Source: Desulfonatronospira sp. (GTDB taxonomy: Bacteria > Desulfobacterota > Desulfovibrionia > Desulfovibrionales > Desulfonatronovibrionaceae). From it: a stretch of DNA of 24,190 bases. Each line of letters opens with the position of its first letter. Positions within the stretch are counted from its first letter, which is position 1. The notes under the pieces were generated by a model. That model saw only the letters and a list, made by a program, of their open reading frames with translations, had not been told where the DNA came from and made no database searches. The DNA lies in NCBI GenBank assembly GCA_007127015.1, contig SLAE01000018.1, positions 1-24,190 of the forward strand, read 5' to 3'. The position numbers and the translations under genes are program-made. Below, piece after piece: positions 7,288-15,008 of this stretch.

Positions 7288-8160
7288 TCAATCCTTATTA
7301 AGTCCTTCGGGAGATATGTAAACGGGTTTAAAGGATGACTGGCTGTCCAGGATTAACACTTCCTCCCTGTTCCTGATTGAAAAAAGCTGTTTTGCCTCAA
7401 TTAATTGAAACAAATGGATTTCAGAACGCTGTATACTGCTTACCCTGGCTACGGGCAGTCCTTTGGGATAAATTCCTGCAGTACCGGAAGTGACCAGCAG
7501 CTCTCCATCTTCGAGAGGAGCATTCAGATGAACATAATGTACCGCCAGGGACTTGTCCGAGCCCTGACCGGATACTATTCCGGGCGTCCTGGACTCTGCG
7601 CTGATAACGGGAATGCGGCTGTTCGGATCGGAAATAAGAAGAACGGTTGAATAATTAAGCCCCACTTTAAAGGTTCGGCCGATAATTCCATCAGGAGTTA
7701 TGACCGGCATATTGGAACGTATGCCCTGTAATTTGCCCTTGTCCACGATAACTGCATTAAGAACCCCAAGAGGCCCGTAGTTGTGGGCAACCACTCGCGC
7801 TCCGCTGCTGCTCCAGCCCGCAGGCGGCACAAATTCAAGAAGCTTTTCCAGACGAACAGCGGAAGCTGCCCTTTCCGTCCTGAACGCCAGCTCCAGTTTC
7901 AACTGATCGACTTCCATGCGCAGAGCTTCATTTTCCTTGTGCACTTCTACAAGATATACATATCTGTCCCAGGAATCCTCTATTTTCTTGTGCACCAAGA
8001 TTCCGGGCTTGAGCACCCAACCCGTAATCTCCAGACCGGTATAAGCCGCCATGCGATCCAGGGCTCCGGTACGGGCATTCCAGGTGTAAAGGCTTAGATA
8101 CAGAACAACCAGAACAAAAAAAAAGCCGATTATTTTTTTGGGTGTAGGTTCCAGACTAAT
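7288..8160 (-). CDS. mreC: Rod shape-determining protein MreC, probable ATT start
   Basis: Periplasmic scaffold of the elongasome, anchored by one N-terminal helix. The reading frame gives IIGFFFVLVVLYLSLYTW (membrane anchor), then WNARTGALDR, a coiled coil (about residues 66-108) and the MreC beta-domain (GARVVAHNYGPLGVLNAVIV, GIIGRTFKVG). The first in-frame ATG (8052) would remove the anchor and leave 254 aa. There is no ATG, GTG or TTG upstream in frame. An ATT at 8160-8158 lies eight bases after a perfect AAGGAGGT inside the end of mreB and would give 290 aa, a normal MreC length. I therefore extend to 8160. The product is certain; the start codon is inference. The gene overlaps the mreB stop by 5 nt. 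Confidence 0.8.
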   Translation of the reverse strand: MSLEPTPKKIIGFFFVLVVLYLSLYTWNARTGALDRMAAYTGLEITGWVLKPGILVHKKIEDSWDRYVYLVEVHKENEALRMEVDQLKLELAFRTERAASAVRLEKLLEFVPPAGWSSSGARVVAHNYGPLGVLNAVIVDKGKLQGIRSNMPVITPDGIIGRTFKVGLNYSTVLLISDPNSRIPVISAESRTPGIVSGQGSDKSLAVHYVHLNAPLEDGELLVTSGTAGIYPKGLPVARVSSIQRSEIHLFQLIEAKQLFSIRNREEVLILDSQSSFKPVYISPEGLNKD

Positions 8161-9196
8161 CGATGGTTACCTCCTTGAGCACATCCAGATTGTCCAGGAC
8201 TTTTCCTGAACCGACTGCAACCGTGGACAGAGGGTCGTCAACCACGGTAATAGGCAGGTAGGTCTCATCCATGAGCAGCCTGTCCAGACCTTTGAGCAGA
8301 GCTCCGCCTCCGGTTAAAACTATGCCCCGGTCAACGATATCCGCGGCCAGTTCAGGCGGGGTCTGTTCCAGGGCGATACGCACCGCCTGCACAATGCTTT
8401 CTACCTGTTCGGAAATGGCCTTGCGCACTTCTTCAGAAGTTATGGTGATGTTCTGGGGAATCCCGGAAACAAGATCCCTGCCTTTTACCTCCATTTCCTG
8501 TTCTTCTTCCATGGTATAAGCCGATGCGATCTTATTTTTGATCAGTTCAGCGCTGCTTTCTCCGATGAGCATGTTGTATTTACGTTTTACGTGGTGCTTG
8601 ATGGCGTCATCCATCTTGTCTCCACCCACGCGCACTGAACGGCTGTAGACTATTCCGGACAACGAGATCACCGCCACTTCGGTGGTGCCTCCGCCGATAT
8701 CCACAACCATATTAGAGGTAGGCTCGGTTATTGGCAGATTGGCTCCTATGGCCGCGGCCATGGGTTCTTCAATAAGATATACCTCCCTGGCTCCGGCGCT
8801 TTGAGCGGATTCCTTGACCGCTCTTTTTTCTACCTGAGTGATGCCTGTAGGCACGCAGATGATTATTCTCGGCCTTACCAGCCGCCTGCTGTTGTGCACT
8901 TTGGTGATGAAGTGCCTGAGCATGGCCTCGGTCACTTCAAAATCGGCAATAACCCCTTCTTTCATGGGTCTTATTGCGGTGATGTTGCCCGGAGTGCGAC
9001 CGAGCATTCTTTTGGCTTCAGTACCAACGGCCAGAACTTTGTTCGCGCCCCGCATATCTCTTTTGACCGCCACCACGGATGGTTCACGCAGCACGATTCC
9101 TTTGCCTTTGACATAAACGCAGGTGTTGGCTGTACCCAAATCGATGGCCAGATCGTTGGAAACGATCCCGAACAATCGGTCCAGAATTCTAGGCAT
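8156..9196 (-). CDS. mreB: Rod shape-determining actin homologue MreB
   Basis: 346-aa bacterial actin that forms membrane-bound filaments orienting the elongasome. Actin-fold ATP-binding motifs are clear: phosphate-1 DLGTANT (19-25), phosphate-2 DIGGGTTEVAV (166-176), and the adenosine motif GIVLTGGGALLKGLD in the C-terminal part. The amphipathic N-terminus (MPRILDRLFGIVSND) fits membrane binding. Start: ATG at 9196 with GCGGAG about six bases upstream; a second ATG four bases further up is out of frame. It is the first gene of the shape operon and is divergent from the radical SAM gene. Confidence 0.98.
   Translation of the reverse strand: MPRILDRLFGIVSNDLAIDLGTANTCVYVKGKGIVLREPSVVAVKRDMRGANKVLAVGTEAKRMLGRTPGNITAIRPMKEGVIADFEVTEAMLRHFITKVHNSRRLVRPRIIICVPTGITQVEKRAVKESAQSAGAREVYLIEEPMAAAIGANLPITEPTSNMVVDIGGGTTEVAVISLSGIVYSRSVRVGGDKMDDAIKHHVKRKYNMLIGESSAELIKNKIASAYTMEEEQEMEVKGRDLVSGIPQNITITSEEVRKAISEQVESIVQAVRIALEQTPPELAADIVDRGIVLTGGGALLKGLDRLLMDETYLPITVVDDPLSTVAVGSGKVLDNLDVLKEVTID
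8169..8176 (-). promoter_or_regulatory. Shine-Dalgarno sequence for mreC inside the end of mreB
   Basis: AAGGAGGT on the minus strand, a full match to the anti-SD core, spanning the Lys-Glu-Val codons near the end of mreB. It is eight bases before an in-frame ATT and 14 before an in-frame CTG. It supports translation starting upstream of the membrane anchor of MreC rather than at the internal ATG (8052), which has only a CGGAG ten bases upstream. Confidence 0.75.
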
Positions 9197-9486
9197 GCAT
9201 TTCTCCGCAAAAAAACTATCACCAGCTTGCCGGTATTAATCTTGGCAACAGCAACAGTGAGTTAGGGTTATCAGGCAAGTAAGCCGCAGCATGAAGAGGA
9301 GCACGACCCGGGAAATTGACCCCGGGCTCGAATAATCTTATTATCTGAATGTAATTTGACGGCTGGATTAAGTTCCTGTCCTGGCCGGCTCAGGCCACAA
9401 TCTGCCATATCGGTGTTAGTAACGGAAAAAATGTCTATAACAAAAGAGAGCAGGACAGGCAACATTGCCGGGCACATTTTTTTTGC
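9197..9486. other. Divergent intergenic region mreB / radical SAM gene
   Basis: 290 bp that should contain promoters for both sides; none matches the sigma70 consensus well enough to call. Structures seen: a GC-rich hairpin at 9304-9330 (CGACCCGGG paired with CCCGGG and TCG, one-base bulge), which would lie in the mreB leader; a 9-bp inverted repeat CCTGTCCTG (9375-9383) / CAGGACAGG (9451-9459); and GGCAA-CA-TTGCC (9458-9469) followed by T8 (9477-9484) just before the radical SAM start. Confidence 0.5.
9304..9330. repeat. GC-rich hairpin in the mreB upstream region
   Basis: CCCGGG at 9307-9312 and again at 9321-9326, eight bases apart. Flanking CGA (9304-9306) and TCG (9328-9330) extend the stem to nine pairs with one bulged C. 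There is no T run on either side, so it is not a terminator. In the leftward mreB transcript it would be a 5' leader stem about 110 bases before the start codon. Its role is unknown. Confidence 0.4.
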
Positions 9487-10416
9487 ATGGACCGCTATAA
9501 TAAGTTATCTACATACTGGAAAAAACTCTTTCAGACCAGGATACAGAAAGTCCCTCTGGATGCAGGTTTCGACTGCCCTAACCGTGATGGACTGATATCC
9601 AGGAACGGCTGTATCTTCTGTACCCGGCTGGGCTCTGGAACAGGTCTTGGCGGCTGCGGCATGGAACTTCGCGATCAGTACCTTTACTGGAGAATCAGGC
9701 TCAGGAAAAAATTTAAAAACTGCGCTTTTGCTGCCTATCTGCAGTCGTACAGTAATACTTACGGCCCCTTGTCCAGGCTGGAATCCGTCCTGGATCAGCT
9801 TCTGAATCTGCCTGACCTGAGGGTGCTCTGTGTCGGCACCCGACCCGACTGCATTGATAAGGACAAAATCGAGGTTCTGGCAGGTTTCCCTGCTGATGAG
9901 ACATGGCTGGAACTGGGGCTGCAGAGTGCAAATGATAAGACCTTGAACCTGATCAACAGGGGGCATACAGCGGAAGACTTTGCCGGAGCCTGCGACATGG
10001 CTGCCGGGAAAGGCCTCAAGATCTGCGCCCATGTCATAGCCGGTCTGCCCGGAGAAGATATAAACGACTTTGCGGACACGGTATCATTTCTGAACCGTCA
10101 GCCGGTGCACGGAATCAAGATTCACAATTTGTATGTCTGCGCAGGAACCACTCTGGCTGAATGGTGGCAGGACAGGCTTTATGCTCCGCTAACTCTTGAA
10201 GAATATGCGACCTGGGCTGCTCAGGCCATAACTCTTATCCGCCCTGACATCATCATCCACAGAACCGCATCCGACCCCGCCGGCGCAGAACTGATGGCTC
10301 CGGCCTGGGCGGAAAAGAAAAGCATGGCCATGAATGCCATTGACAAAATTCTGGAAAAAAACAATCAGCATCAGGGTCAAAATTTCACGAAACTGTCTCA
10401 AATACGGCACACTTAG
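9487..10416 (+). CDS. TIGR01212-family (YhcC-like) radical SAM protein
   Basis: 309-aa radical SAM protein resembling E. coli YhcC. The cluster motif is the atypical CPNRDG...GCIFC form: Cys30, Cys42 and Cys45 (CX11CX2C) as in Elp3-like enzymes, followed by LQSYSNTYGP, VGTRPDCI, WLELGLQSA and HVIAGLPGE, which match the family's conserved blocks. The substrate is not established for this family; a tRNA or protein modification is a guess. The ATG at 9487 lacks a Shine-Dalgarno sequence and follows a T8 run; no other start keeps the conserved N-terminus. The stop is four bases before truA, so the pair is probably one transcript. Confidence 0.9.
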   Translation: MDRYNKLSTYWKKLFQTRIQKVPLDAGFDCPNRDGLISRNGCIFCTRLGSGTGLGGCGMELRDQYLYWRIRLRKKFKNCAFAAYLQSYSNTYGPLSRLESVLDQLLNLPDLRVLCVGTRPDCIDKDKIEVLAGFPADETWLELGLQSANDKTLNLINRGHTAEDFAGACDMAAGKGLKICAHVIAGLPGEDINDFADTVSFLNRQPVHGIKIHNLYVCAGTTLAEWWQDRLYAPLTLEEYATWAAQAITLIRPDIIIHRTASDPAGAELMAPAWAEKKSMAMNAIDKILEKNNQHQGQNFTKLSQIRHT

Positions 10417-10420
10417 GATT

Positions 10421-11161
10421 ATGATACGCGTCAAACTTACGCTGGCATATGAAGGAACTGATTATTGCGGCTGGCAAATGCAGAAAAACTGTCCCACTGT
10501 TCAGCAAACCCTTCAGGAAGCCCTGGCCAGGATCTGCAGTCATGATGTCAGAGTCCATGGTGCGGGGCGCACTGATGCAGGAGTGCATTCTCTGGGCCAG
10601 GTCGCTCATTTTGATGCGCCCGGGGAAAAGGCGGGGCTTCCCTGGCTTAGAGCGTTAAATTCCCTGCTGCCCTCTTCCGTGCGCGTTGTTGGCTGCGAGG
10701 AAATGCCCAGGGATTTCCATGCCAGGTTCTCAGCCAGAATAAAGCATTACTCCTATACACTATGGACCGGACAACTCTTTGTTTATCCTCAAAGAAGACG
10801 TTTCGTGTGGAATGTCGGTAAACTGGACCATGAACTGATGCGCCGCGCCGCGGTACATCTCTGCGGTCGGCACGACTTCAGCTCGTTTATGAACAAAGGC
10901 ACCAAGATCATTAACACAACCAGATGCATTCAGAGCATTGAATTCAAGTCGGGACACTTTTTGCAGGAAACCGTAGTGCATATCCGCTCTGACGGATTTT
11001 TGAAACAGATGGCCAGGAATATCATCGGAGCACTGGTTCAGGCTGGAAAGGAAAAACTTGATCCTGAAGACATAAAGAAAATACTGGCGCAAAAAAACAG
11101 GATCCTGGCACCGGGCACCGCTCCTGCCCGTGGACTGTGCCTGGAAAGAGTGGAATATTGA
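10421..11161 (+). CDS. truA: tRNA pseudouridine(38-40) synthase TruA
   Basis: 246-aa enzyme that isomerises uridines 38-40 in the anticodon arm of many tRNAs. The catalytic Asp is Asp52 in HGAGRTDAGVHSLGQ (47-60); other family blocks are LAYEGTDYCGWQ (8-19), RRFVWNVG, HDFSSFMNKG and FLKQMARNIIGALVQAGKEK near the C-terminus. The start is the ATG at 10421, just after the upstream stop, because MIRVKLTLAYEGT is the normal beginning of the family. An in-frame ATG at 10334 would lie inside the radical SAM gene. TTAGGA precedes the ATG closely. Confidence 0.97.
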   Translation: MIRVKLTLAYEGTDYCGWQMQKNCPTVQQTLQEALARICSHDVRVHGAGRTDAGVHSLGQVAHFDAPGEKAGLPWLRALNSLLPSSVRVVGCEEMPRDFHARFSARIKHYSYTLWTGQLFVYPQRRRFVWNVGKLDHELMRRAAVHLCGRHDFSSFMNKGTKIINTTRCIQSIEFKSGHFLQETVVHIRSDGFLKQMARNIIGALVQAGKEKLDPEDIKKILAQKNRILAPGTAPARGLCLERVEY

Positions 11162-11162
11162 T

Positions 11163-11192
11163 TTGAAATTTGATTTATGTTACTTATATAAT
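11163..11192 (+). promoter_or_regulatory. Sigma70-type promoter for clpS-clpA-aat
   Basis: TTGAAA (11163-11168), an 18-base spacer and TATAAT (11187-11192), in an AT-rich stretch starting directly after the truA stop. Transcription would begin near 11199, about 65 bases before the clpS ATG. This makes the clp genes at least partly independent of truA. Confidence 0.55.
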
Positions 11193-11263
11193 AAATAAAA
11201 GGCATTGTTTGCTGAACAGGTCCGACATTGACTTTTGGCCAGAAATTATTAGGCTGATTGTCT

Positions 11264-11578
11264 ATGACTAAAGAATTTACCGGATCATTGCCGGCGCCCG
11301 GCGTCGCAGTGGAGCATGAGCTCAAGGAACCTCAGCGTTATAAAGTACTCCTGCACAACGACGACTACACCACTATGGAATTTGTAGTCTTTGTGATCAA
11401 GAAGGTGTTCCACAAGACCGAAGCCGAGGCAGTGCAGATCATGCTTAATGTACATAAAAACGGAATAGGTGTTTGCGGAGTATACACCGGGGAAGTGGCT
11501 GAAACTAAAGTGGCGATGGTGGCCAAAATGGCCAGAAAAGAAGGGTATCCTCTGAAATGCACCATGGAAGAGGTTTAA
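11264..11578 (+). CDS. clpS: ATP-dependent Clp protease adaptor ClpS
   Basis: 104-aa adaptor that binds bulky hydrophobic N-terminal residues (N-degrons) and delivers the substrates to ClpA. The binding pocket is intact: HNDDYTTMEF places Asn32, Asp33, Asp34 and Met38, and VHKNG supplies His64; each is two residues before its E. coli counterpart (N34, D35, D36, M40, H66). VIKKVF and GVYTGEVAETK also match. A flexible N-terminal tail of about 20 residues precedes the core. The start could be the TTG at 11258 (AGG four bases upstream) or the ATG at 11264; I prefer the ATG. The stop directly abuts the clpA ATG. Confidence 0.96.
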   Translation: MTKEFTGSLPAPGVAVEHELKEPQRYKVLLHNDDYTTMEFVVFVIKKVFHKTEAEAVQIMLNVHKNGIGVCGVYTGEVAETKVAMVAKMARKEGYPLKCTMEEV

Positions 11579-13810
11579 ATGCTTAGCAAAGAATTGGAAA
11601 GAATAATCGCCAGGGCCATACGCGAAGTTAAAGTCCGGCATCATGAGTATCTTACACTTGAACATATATTGTATGCCTACCTGCTCGATGACAAGGGCAA
11701 GGAGGTTCTCTCCGACTGTGGAGTTGACCTGTTCAAGCTCAAGAATCAGCTTGAAAGATTTTTCCTGGATCACATGGAGGTCCTGCCTCCTTCCGGAGAC
11801 AGGGAAGTAGTACAGACCATAGGCGTGCAAAGGGTCATGCACAAGGCTTTGTCCCAGATCCAGTCGGCTGGAAAGAACATGATCCAGGCCGGTGATCTTC
11901 TGGCCGCCATGTTTGAGGAAGAAGAAGCGTTTGCGGTGTATTATCTGCAATCGCAGGGCCTGACCCATCTGGATGTTCTGGAGTACATCTCCCATGGAAT
12001 GGAAAAGGACCATCCAGGTACTTCCTGCCCGGACTGCAAACCGAAGGAAAAAAACGACAAGAGCTTTCTGGCTCAATATACAGTCGACCTGGTGGATAAG
12101 GCCAGAAAAGGTCTCATTGATCCTCTGGTGGGCAGAGATGAAGAGCTGAAGAGGGTGGTTCAGATACTGCTGCGCCGCAGAAAGAACAACCCGATCTTCG
12201 TTGGAGATGCCGGTGTAGGCAAAACAGCAATGGCTGAAGGCCTGGCTCTGCAGATCGCCAATAAAAAGGTTCCCGGCCCTTTTTTGAGTACAAAGATATT
12301 TGCCCTGGATATGGGCGCCCTGCTTGCAGGAACCAAGTTCAGAGGCGACTTTGAGACCAGGCTCAAGGGTGTGATCAAAGAGATCAGGGATATTCAGGGA
12401 GCCATCCTGTTCATCGATGAGATTCATACCATAGTCGGAGCGGGAGCAACCAGCGGAGGGTCCATGGACGCTTCAAACATCCTTAAGCCTGTCCTGGCTT
12501 CAGGTGAAATCAGGTGCATAGGCTCGACCACATATGAAGAATACAAGAACCACTTTGAAAAGGACAAGGCTCTTTCCCGGCGGTTTCAGAAAATCGATCT
12601 TCCTGAGCCGAGTCTCAAGGAAAGCCTGGAAATCTTGAAAGGCCTGAAACCCTATTACGAGGAGTTTCACCATGTCAAATATATGCCTTCAGCCCTGAAG
12701 GCGGCCGTAGATCTTTCCGCCCGTTACATAAATGATCGTTATCTGCCAGACAAGGCCATCGATGTTCTGGACGAGGCCGGTTCGATCTTTGTGCTTTCAG
12801 GCACGGCCAGGTCCAAAAAGCAGATCACGCCGAAGGACATTGAAAGCGTTGTGTCCAGGATGGCCAGAATTCCTTCCAGGCAGATTTCATCTTCGGACAA
12901 AGATAAGCTTTTTCAGCTGGACAGCCGGTTGAAGAGCAGAATATTCGGTCAGGACCAGGCTGTAGACGCTCTTGTTAAGGCGGTAAAACGCTCCAGAGCC
13001 GGACTTCGGGAAGAAAACAAACCTGTGGGCAACTTTTTACTCATTGGTCCCACCGGAGTAGGCAAGACTGAATTGTCCAGGCAGATGTCCCAGGTAATGG
13101 GCGTAAGCTTTGTTCGCTTCGACATGAGTGAATACATGGAAAAACATGCCGTGGCCAGGCTGATCGGTGCACCTCCGGGTTATGTGGGCTTTGACCAGGG
13201 TGGGCTGTTGACAGAGGCGATACGGAAAAATCCCTACACTATTCTGCTTCTGGATGAAATTGAAAAGGCTCATCCGGACATGTTCAATATTCTGCTTCAG
13301 ATCATGGATTACGCCACTTTAACCGACAACACCGGGCGTAAGGCTGATTTTCGCCATGTTACTCTGCTTATGACCTCAAATGCCGGAGCCAGAGAAATGA
13401 GCTCCTCCAGTATAGGTTTTGCCCAGGAAAGCAAAGAAGACCTTACAGCCAAAGGTCTTAATGCAGTGGAAAAACTGTTCAGCCCTGAATTCCGCAACAG
13501 GCTGGATGCGGTCATCACCTTCAACGCTTTGAGCAAAGAAGTCATGCAGCAGATAGTGGACAAGAACATTTGGGAACTGAATCAGCAGCTGCAACCCAAA
13601 AAGATCAAAGTGGAACTGTCCGGACCGTCCAGGTCCTGGCTGGCGGAAAAGGGTCATGATCCTTCTTTTGGAGCCAGGCCTCTGTCCAGGCTTGTTCAGG
13701 AACAGATTAAGGACCCTCTGGCGGAAAAACTTTTGTTCGAAAACCTGGACAGGGAAACATCCATCAAGGTGGAGCTGGACAGAAAGAATGATCAGTTAAG
13801 ACTTAAGTGA
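11579..13810 (+). CDS. clpA: ATP-dependent Clp protease ATP-binding subunit ClpA
   Basis: 743-aa AAA+ unfoldase that threads substrates into ClpP. N-domain (about 1-145), a short linker with CPDC (150-153), then two AAA+ modules. D1: Walker A GDAGVGKT (209-216), Walker B ILFIDE (276-281). D2: Walker A GPTGVGKT (490-497), Walker B ILLLDE (555-560). A ClpP-docking tripeptide IGF lies at 612-614. There is no ClpB-type coiled-coil insertion in D1, and the adjacent clpS confirms ClpA rather than ClpC. E. coli ClpA is 758 aa. The ATG follows the clpS TAA with no gap. clpP is not in the window. Confidence 0.97.
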   Translation: MLSKELERIIARAIREVKVRHHEYLTLEHILYAYLLDDKGKEVLSDCGVDLFKLKNQLERFFLDHMEVLPPSGDREVVQTIGVQRVMHKALSQIQSAGKNMIQAGDLLAAMFEEEEAFAVYYLQSQGLTHLDVLEYISHGMEKDHPGTSCPDCKPKEKNDKSFLAQYTVDLVDKARKGLIDPLVGRDEELKRVVQILLRRRKNNPIFVGDAGVGKTAMAEGLALQIANKKVPGPFLSTKIFALDMGALLAGTKFRGDFETRLKGVIKEIRDIQGAILFIDEIHTIVGAGATSGGSMDASNILKPVLASGEIRCIGSTTYEEYKNHFEKDKALSRRFQKIDLPEPSLKESLEILKGLKPYYEEFHHVKYMPSALKAAVDLSARYINDRYLPDKAIDVLDEAGSIFVLSGTARSKKQITPKDIESVVSRMARIPSRQISSSDKDKLFQLDSRLKSRIFGQDQAVDALVKAVKRSRAGLREENKPVGNFLLIGPTGVGKTELSRQMSQVMGVSFVRFDMSEYMEKHAVARLIGAPPGYVGFDQGGLLTEAIRKNPYTILLLDEIEKAHPDMFNILLQIMDYATLTDNTGRKADFRHVTLLMTSNAGAREMSSSSIGFAQESKEDLTAKGLNAVEKLFSPEFRNRLDAVITFNALSKEVMQQIVDKNIWELNQQLQPKKIKVELSGPSRSWLAEKGHDPSFGARPLSRLVQEQIKDPLAEKLLFENLDRETSIKVELDRKNDQLRLK

Positions 13811-14493
13811 CCATCACCTTTCTTTCGCAAAATCACGATTTTCCTCATCCCAGTCAGGCCGGACCCGACGGACTGCTGGCCATCGGAGGAGATCTTTCAC
13901 CCAGACGTCTGCTTGCAGCATACGCAACAGGCATATTCCCCTGGTATGGTCCGGGATCACCCATACTGTGGTGGTCACCGGACCCCAGGCTTGTCTTGTA
14001 TCCTCAAAGCATTCATATCTCAAGAAGGCTGCGCAGAGTTTTGAAGTCAGGAAAGTTTGAGATCACCGCTGATCTGGACTTTGAACAGGTCATCTTATCC
14101 TGTGCCCGGGTATCCAGAAAAGGCAGCTATGGAACCTGGCTTGTACCGGAAATGATTGAGGCATACACACGCCTGCATCAGCTGGGATACGCCCATTGTT
14201 TTGAGGTCTGGCATCGGGGAAAGCTGTCCGGAGCCATTTACGGAGTGGCTTTGGGGGGGATTTTTTTTGGAGAGTCCATGTTTTACAGAGTCTCGGATGC
14301 CTCCAAAGTTGCCTTAGTGCATTTATGCGACTTTCTTGAACAAAACGGCTTTCTGCTTATGGACTGTCAACAGACTACCGGACATATGCTGCGTTTCGGG
14401 GCTGTGGAGATCAGCCGGGCGGAATTTTTAAAGGAAATTAAAAAAGCTGACGGCCGCGGTCCCGGACCTGGAAAATGGAACATCAGCAATTAG
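13807..14493 (+). CDS. aat: Leucyl/phenylalanyl-tRNA--protein transferase
   Basis: 228-aa L/F-transferase (E. coli 234 aa) that adds Leu or Phe to proteins with N-terminal Arg or Lys, creating N-degrons for ClpS-ClpA. Family blocks: FPHPSQAGPDGLLAIGGDLS (12-31), YATGIFPWY (39-47), WWSPDPR, and GVALGGIFFGESMFYRVSDASKVAL with the conserved GESMF. It begins with GTG overlapping the clpA stop (GTGA, 4 nt) and lacks a strong ribosome site, which suggests translational coupling. The product, its reader (ClpS) and the unfoldase (ClpA) are thus made from one transcript. Confidence 0.97.
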   Translation: MTITFLSQNHDFPHPSQAGPDGLLAIGGDLSPRRLLAAYATGIFPWYGPGSPILWWSPDPRLVLYPQSIHISRRLRRVLKSGKFEITADLDFEQVILSCARVSRKGSYGTWLVPEMIEAYTRLHQLGYAHCFEVWHRGKLSGAIYGVALGGIFFGESMFYRVSDASKVALVHLCDFLEQNGFLLMDCQQTTGHMLRFGAVEISRAEFLKEIKKADGRGPGPGKWNISN

Positions 14494-14522
14494 CCTGAAA
14501 AGGATTTGCTGCGGCGAAAGTC

Positions 14523-15008
14523 TTATTCCTGTTCATTCTGCAGGATGGGAGGATGCGCGCTTAGGTCATAGAAGCCGTGCACAGGAAAGCTCAGAGTATA
14601 ATTGGGCACCTTTTCCAGCCGGATACGCCCCAGATTTTCATCCTCAGGCATCTCGGAGAGAGGCACCAGTCCTTGAGGAATCGGAAACGGCAGCGGCGCG
14701 CTGTTGATGGCTTTGAGCTTTTCAGCATATCTGTTTTTCAGATATTCGATAAGCGCGGTACGCTCTTCCAGGTTAAATGCCTCCATAATCACCTTAATTG
14801 AATTTCTCTCCTCCATGCCCAGTTTTTCAATAGGATTGCCGAAAATTGCGGCCCAGTCATATTGCTTCTCTTCGGCATCATCCCAGTAGGGACGGTGCAG
14901 ATGCACCTCCACATCCTTTCTGCCCTTGAAGGAACGGATCAGCATGTTGACTACATAAGCCCGCTCCAAAGGAAGATCCTGGTTTGGAGGAACAATGTTT
15001 ATTTCCAT
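14523..15008 (-). CDS. Conserved-looking hypothetical protein
   Basis: 161 aa with no assigned function that I recognise. It is soluble by appearance: no signal peptide or membrane helix, acidic overall, with a compact N-terminal part (ERAYVVNMLIRSFKGRKDVE, residues 15-34), an aromatic stretch (HRPYWDDAEEKQYDWAAIFG, 38-57), a helical middle, and a Pro-rich C-terminal third (PLPFPIPQGLVPLSEMPEDE). I have an impression of similar uncharacterised proteins in other Desulfovibrionales but cannot confirm it. The start is well supported: ATG at 15008 with TGAGGAG about seven bases upstream. It lies downstream of adk after a 228-bp gap and ends 29 bp from the convergent aat. Confidence 0.85.
   Translation of the reverse strand: MEINIVPPNQDLPLERAYVVNMLIRSFKGRKDVEVHLHRPYWDDAEEKQYDWAAIFGNPIEKLGMEERNSIKVIMEAFNLEERTALIEYLKNRYAEKLKAINSAPLPFPIPQGLVPLSEMPEDENLGRIRLEKVPNYTLSFPVHGFYDLSAHPPILQNEQE

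Noticed and set aside
11285..12427. 380-codon open frame on the minus strand opposite clpS and clpA
   Set aside because: It lies wholly antisense to highly conserved ClpS and ClpA sequence, has no ribosome site or recognisable domain, and its residue make-up (many His, Phe, Gln) is typical of reverse-strand translation of coding DNA.
14494..14522. Bidirectional terminator between convergent aat and the hypothetical gene
   Set aside because: Only 29 bases, with no GC-rich inverted repeat and no T run on either strand.
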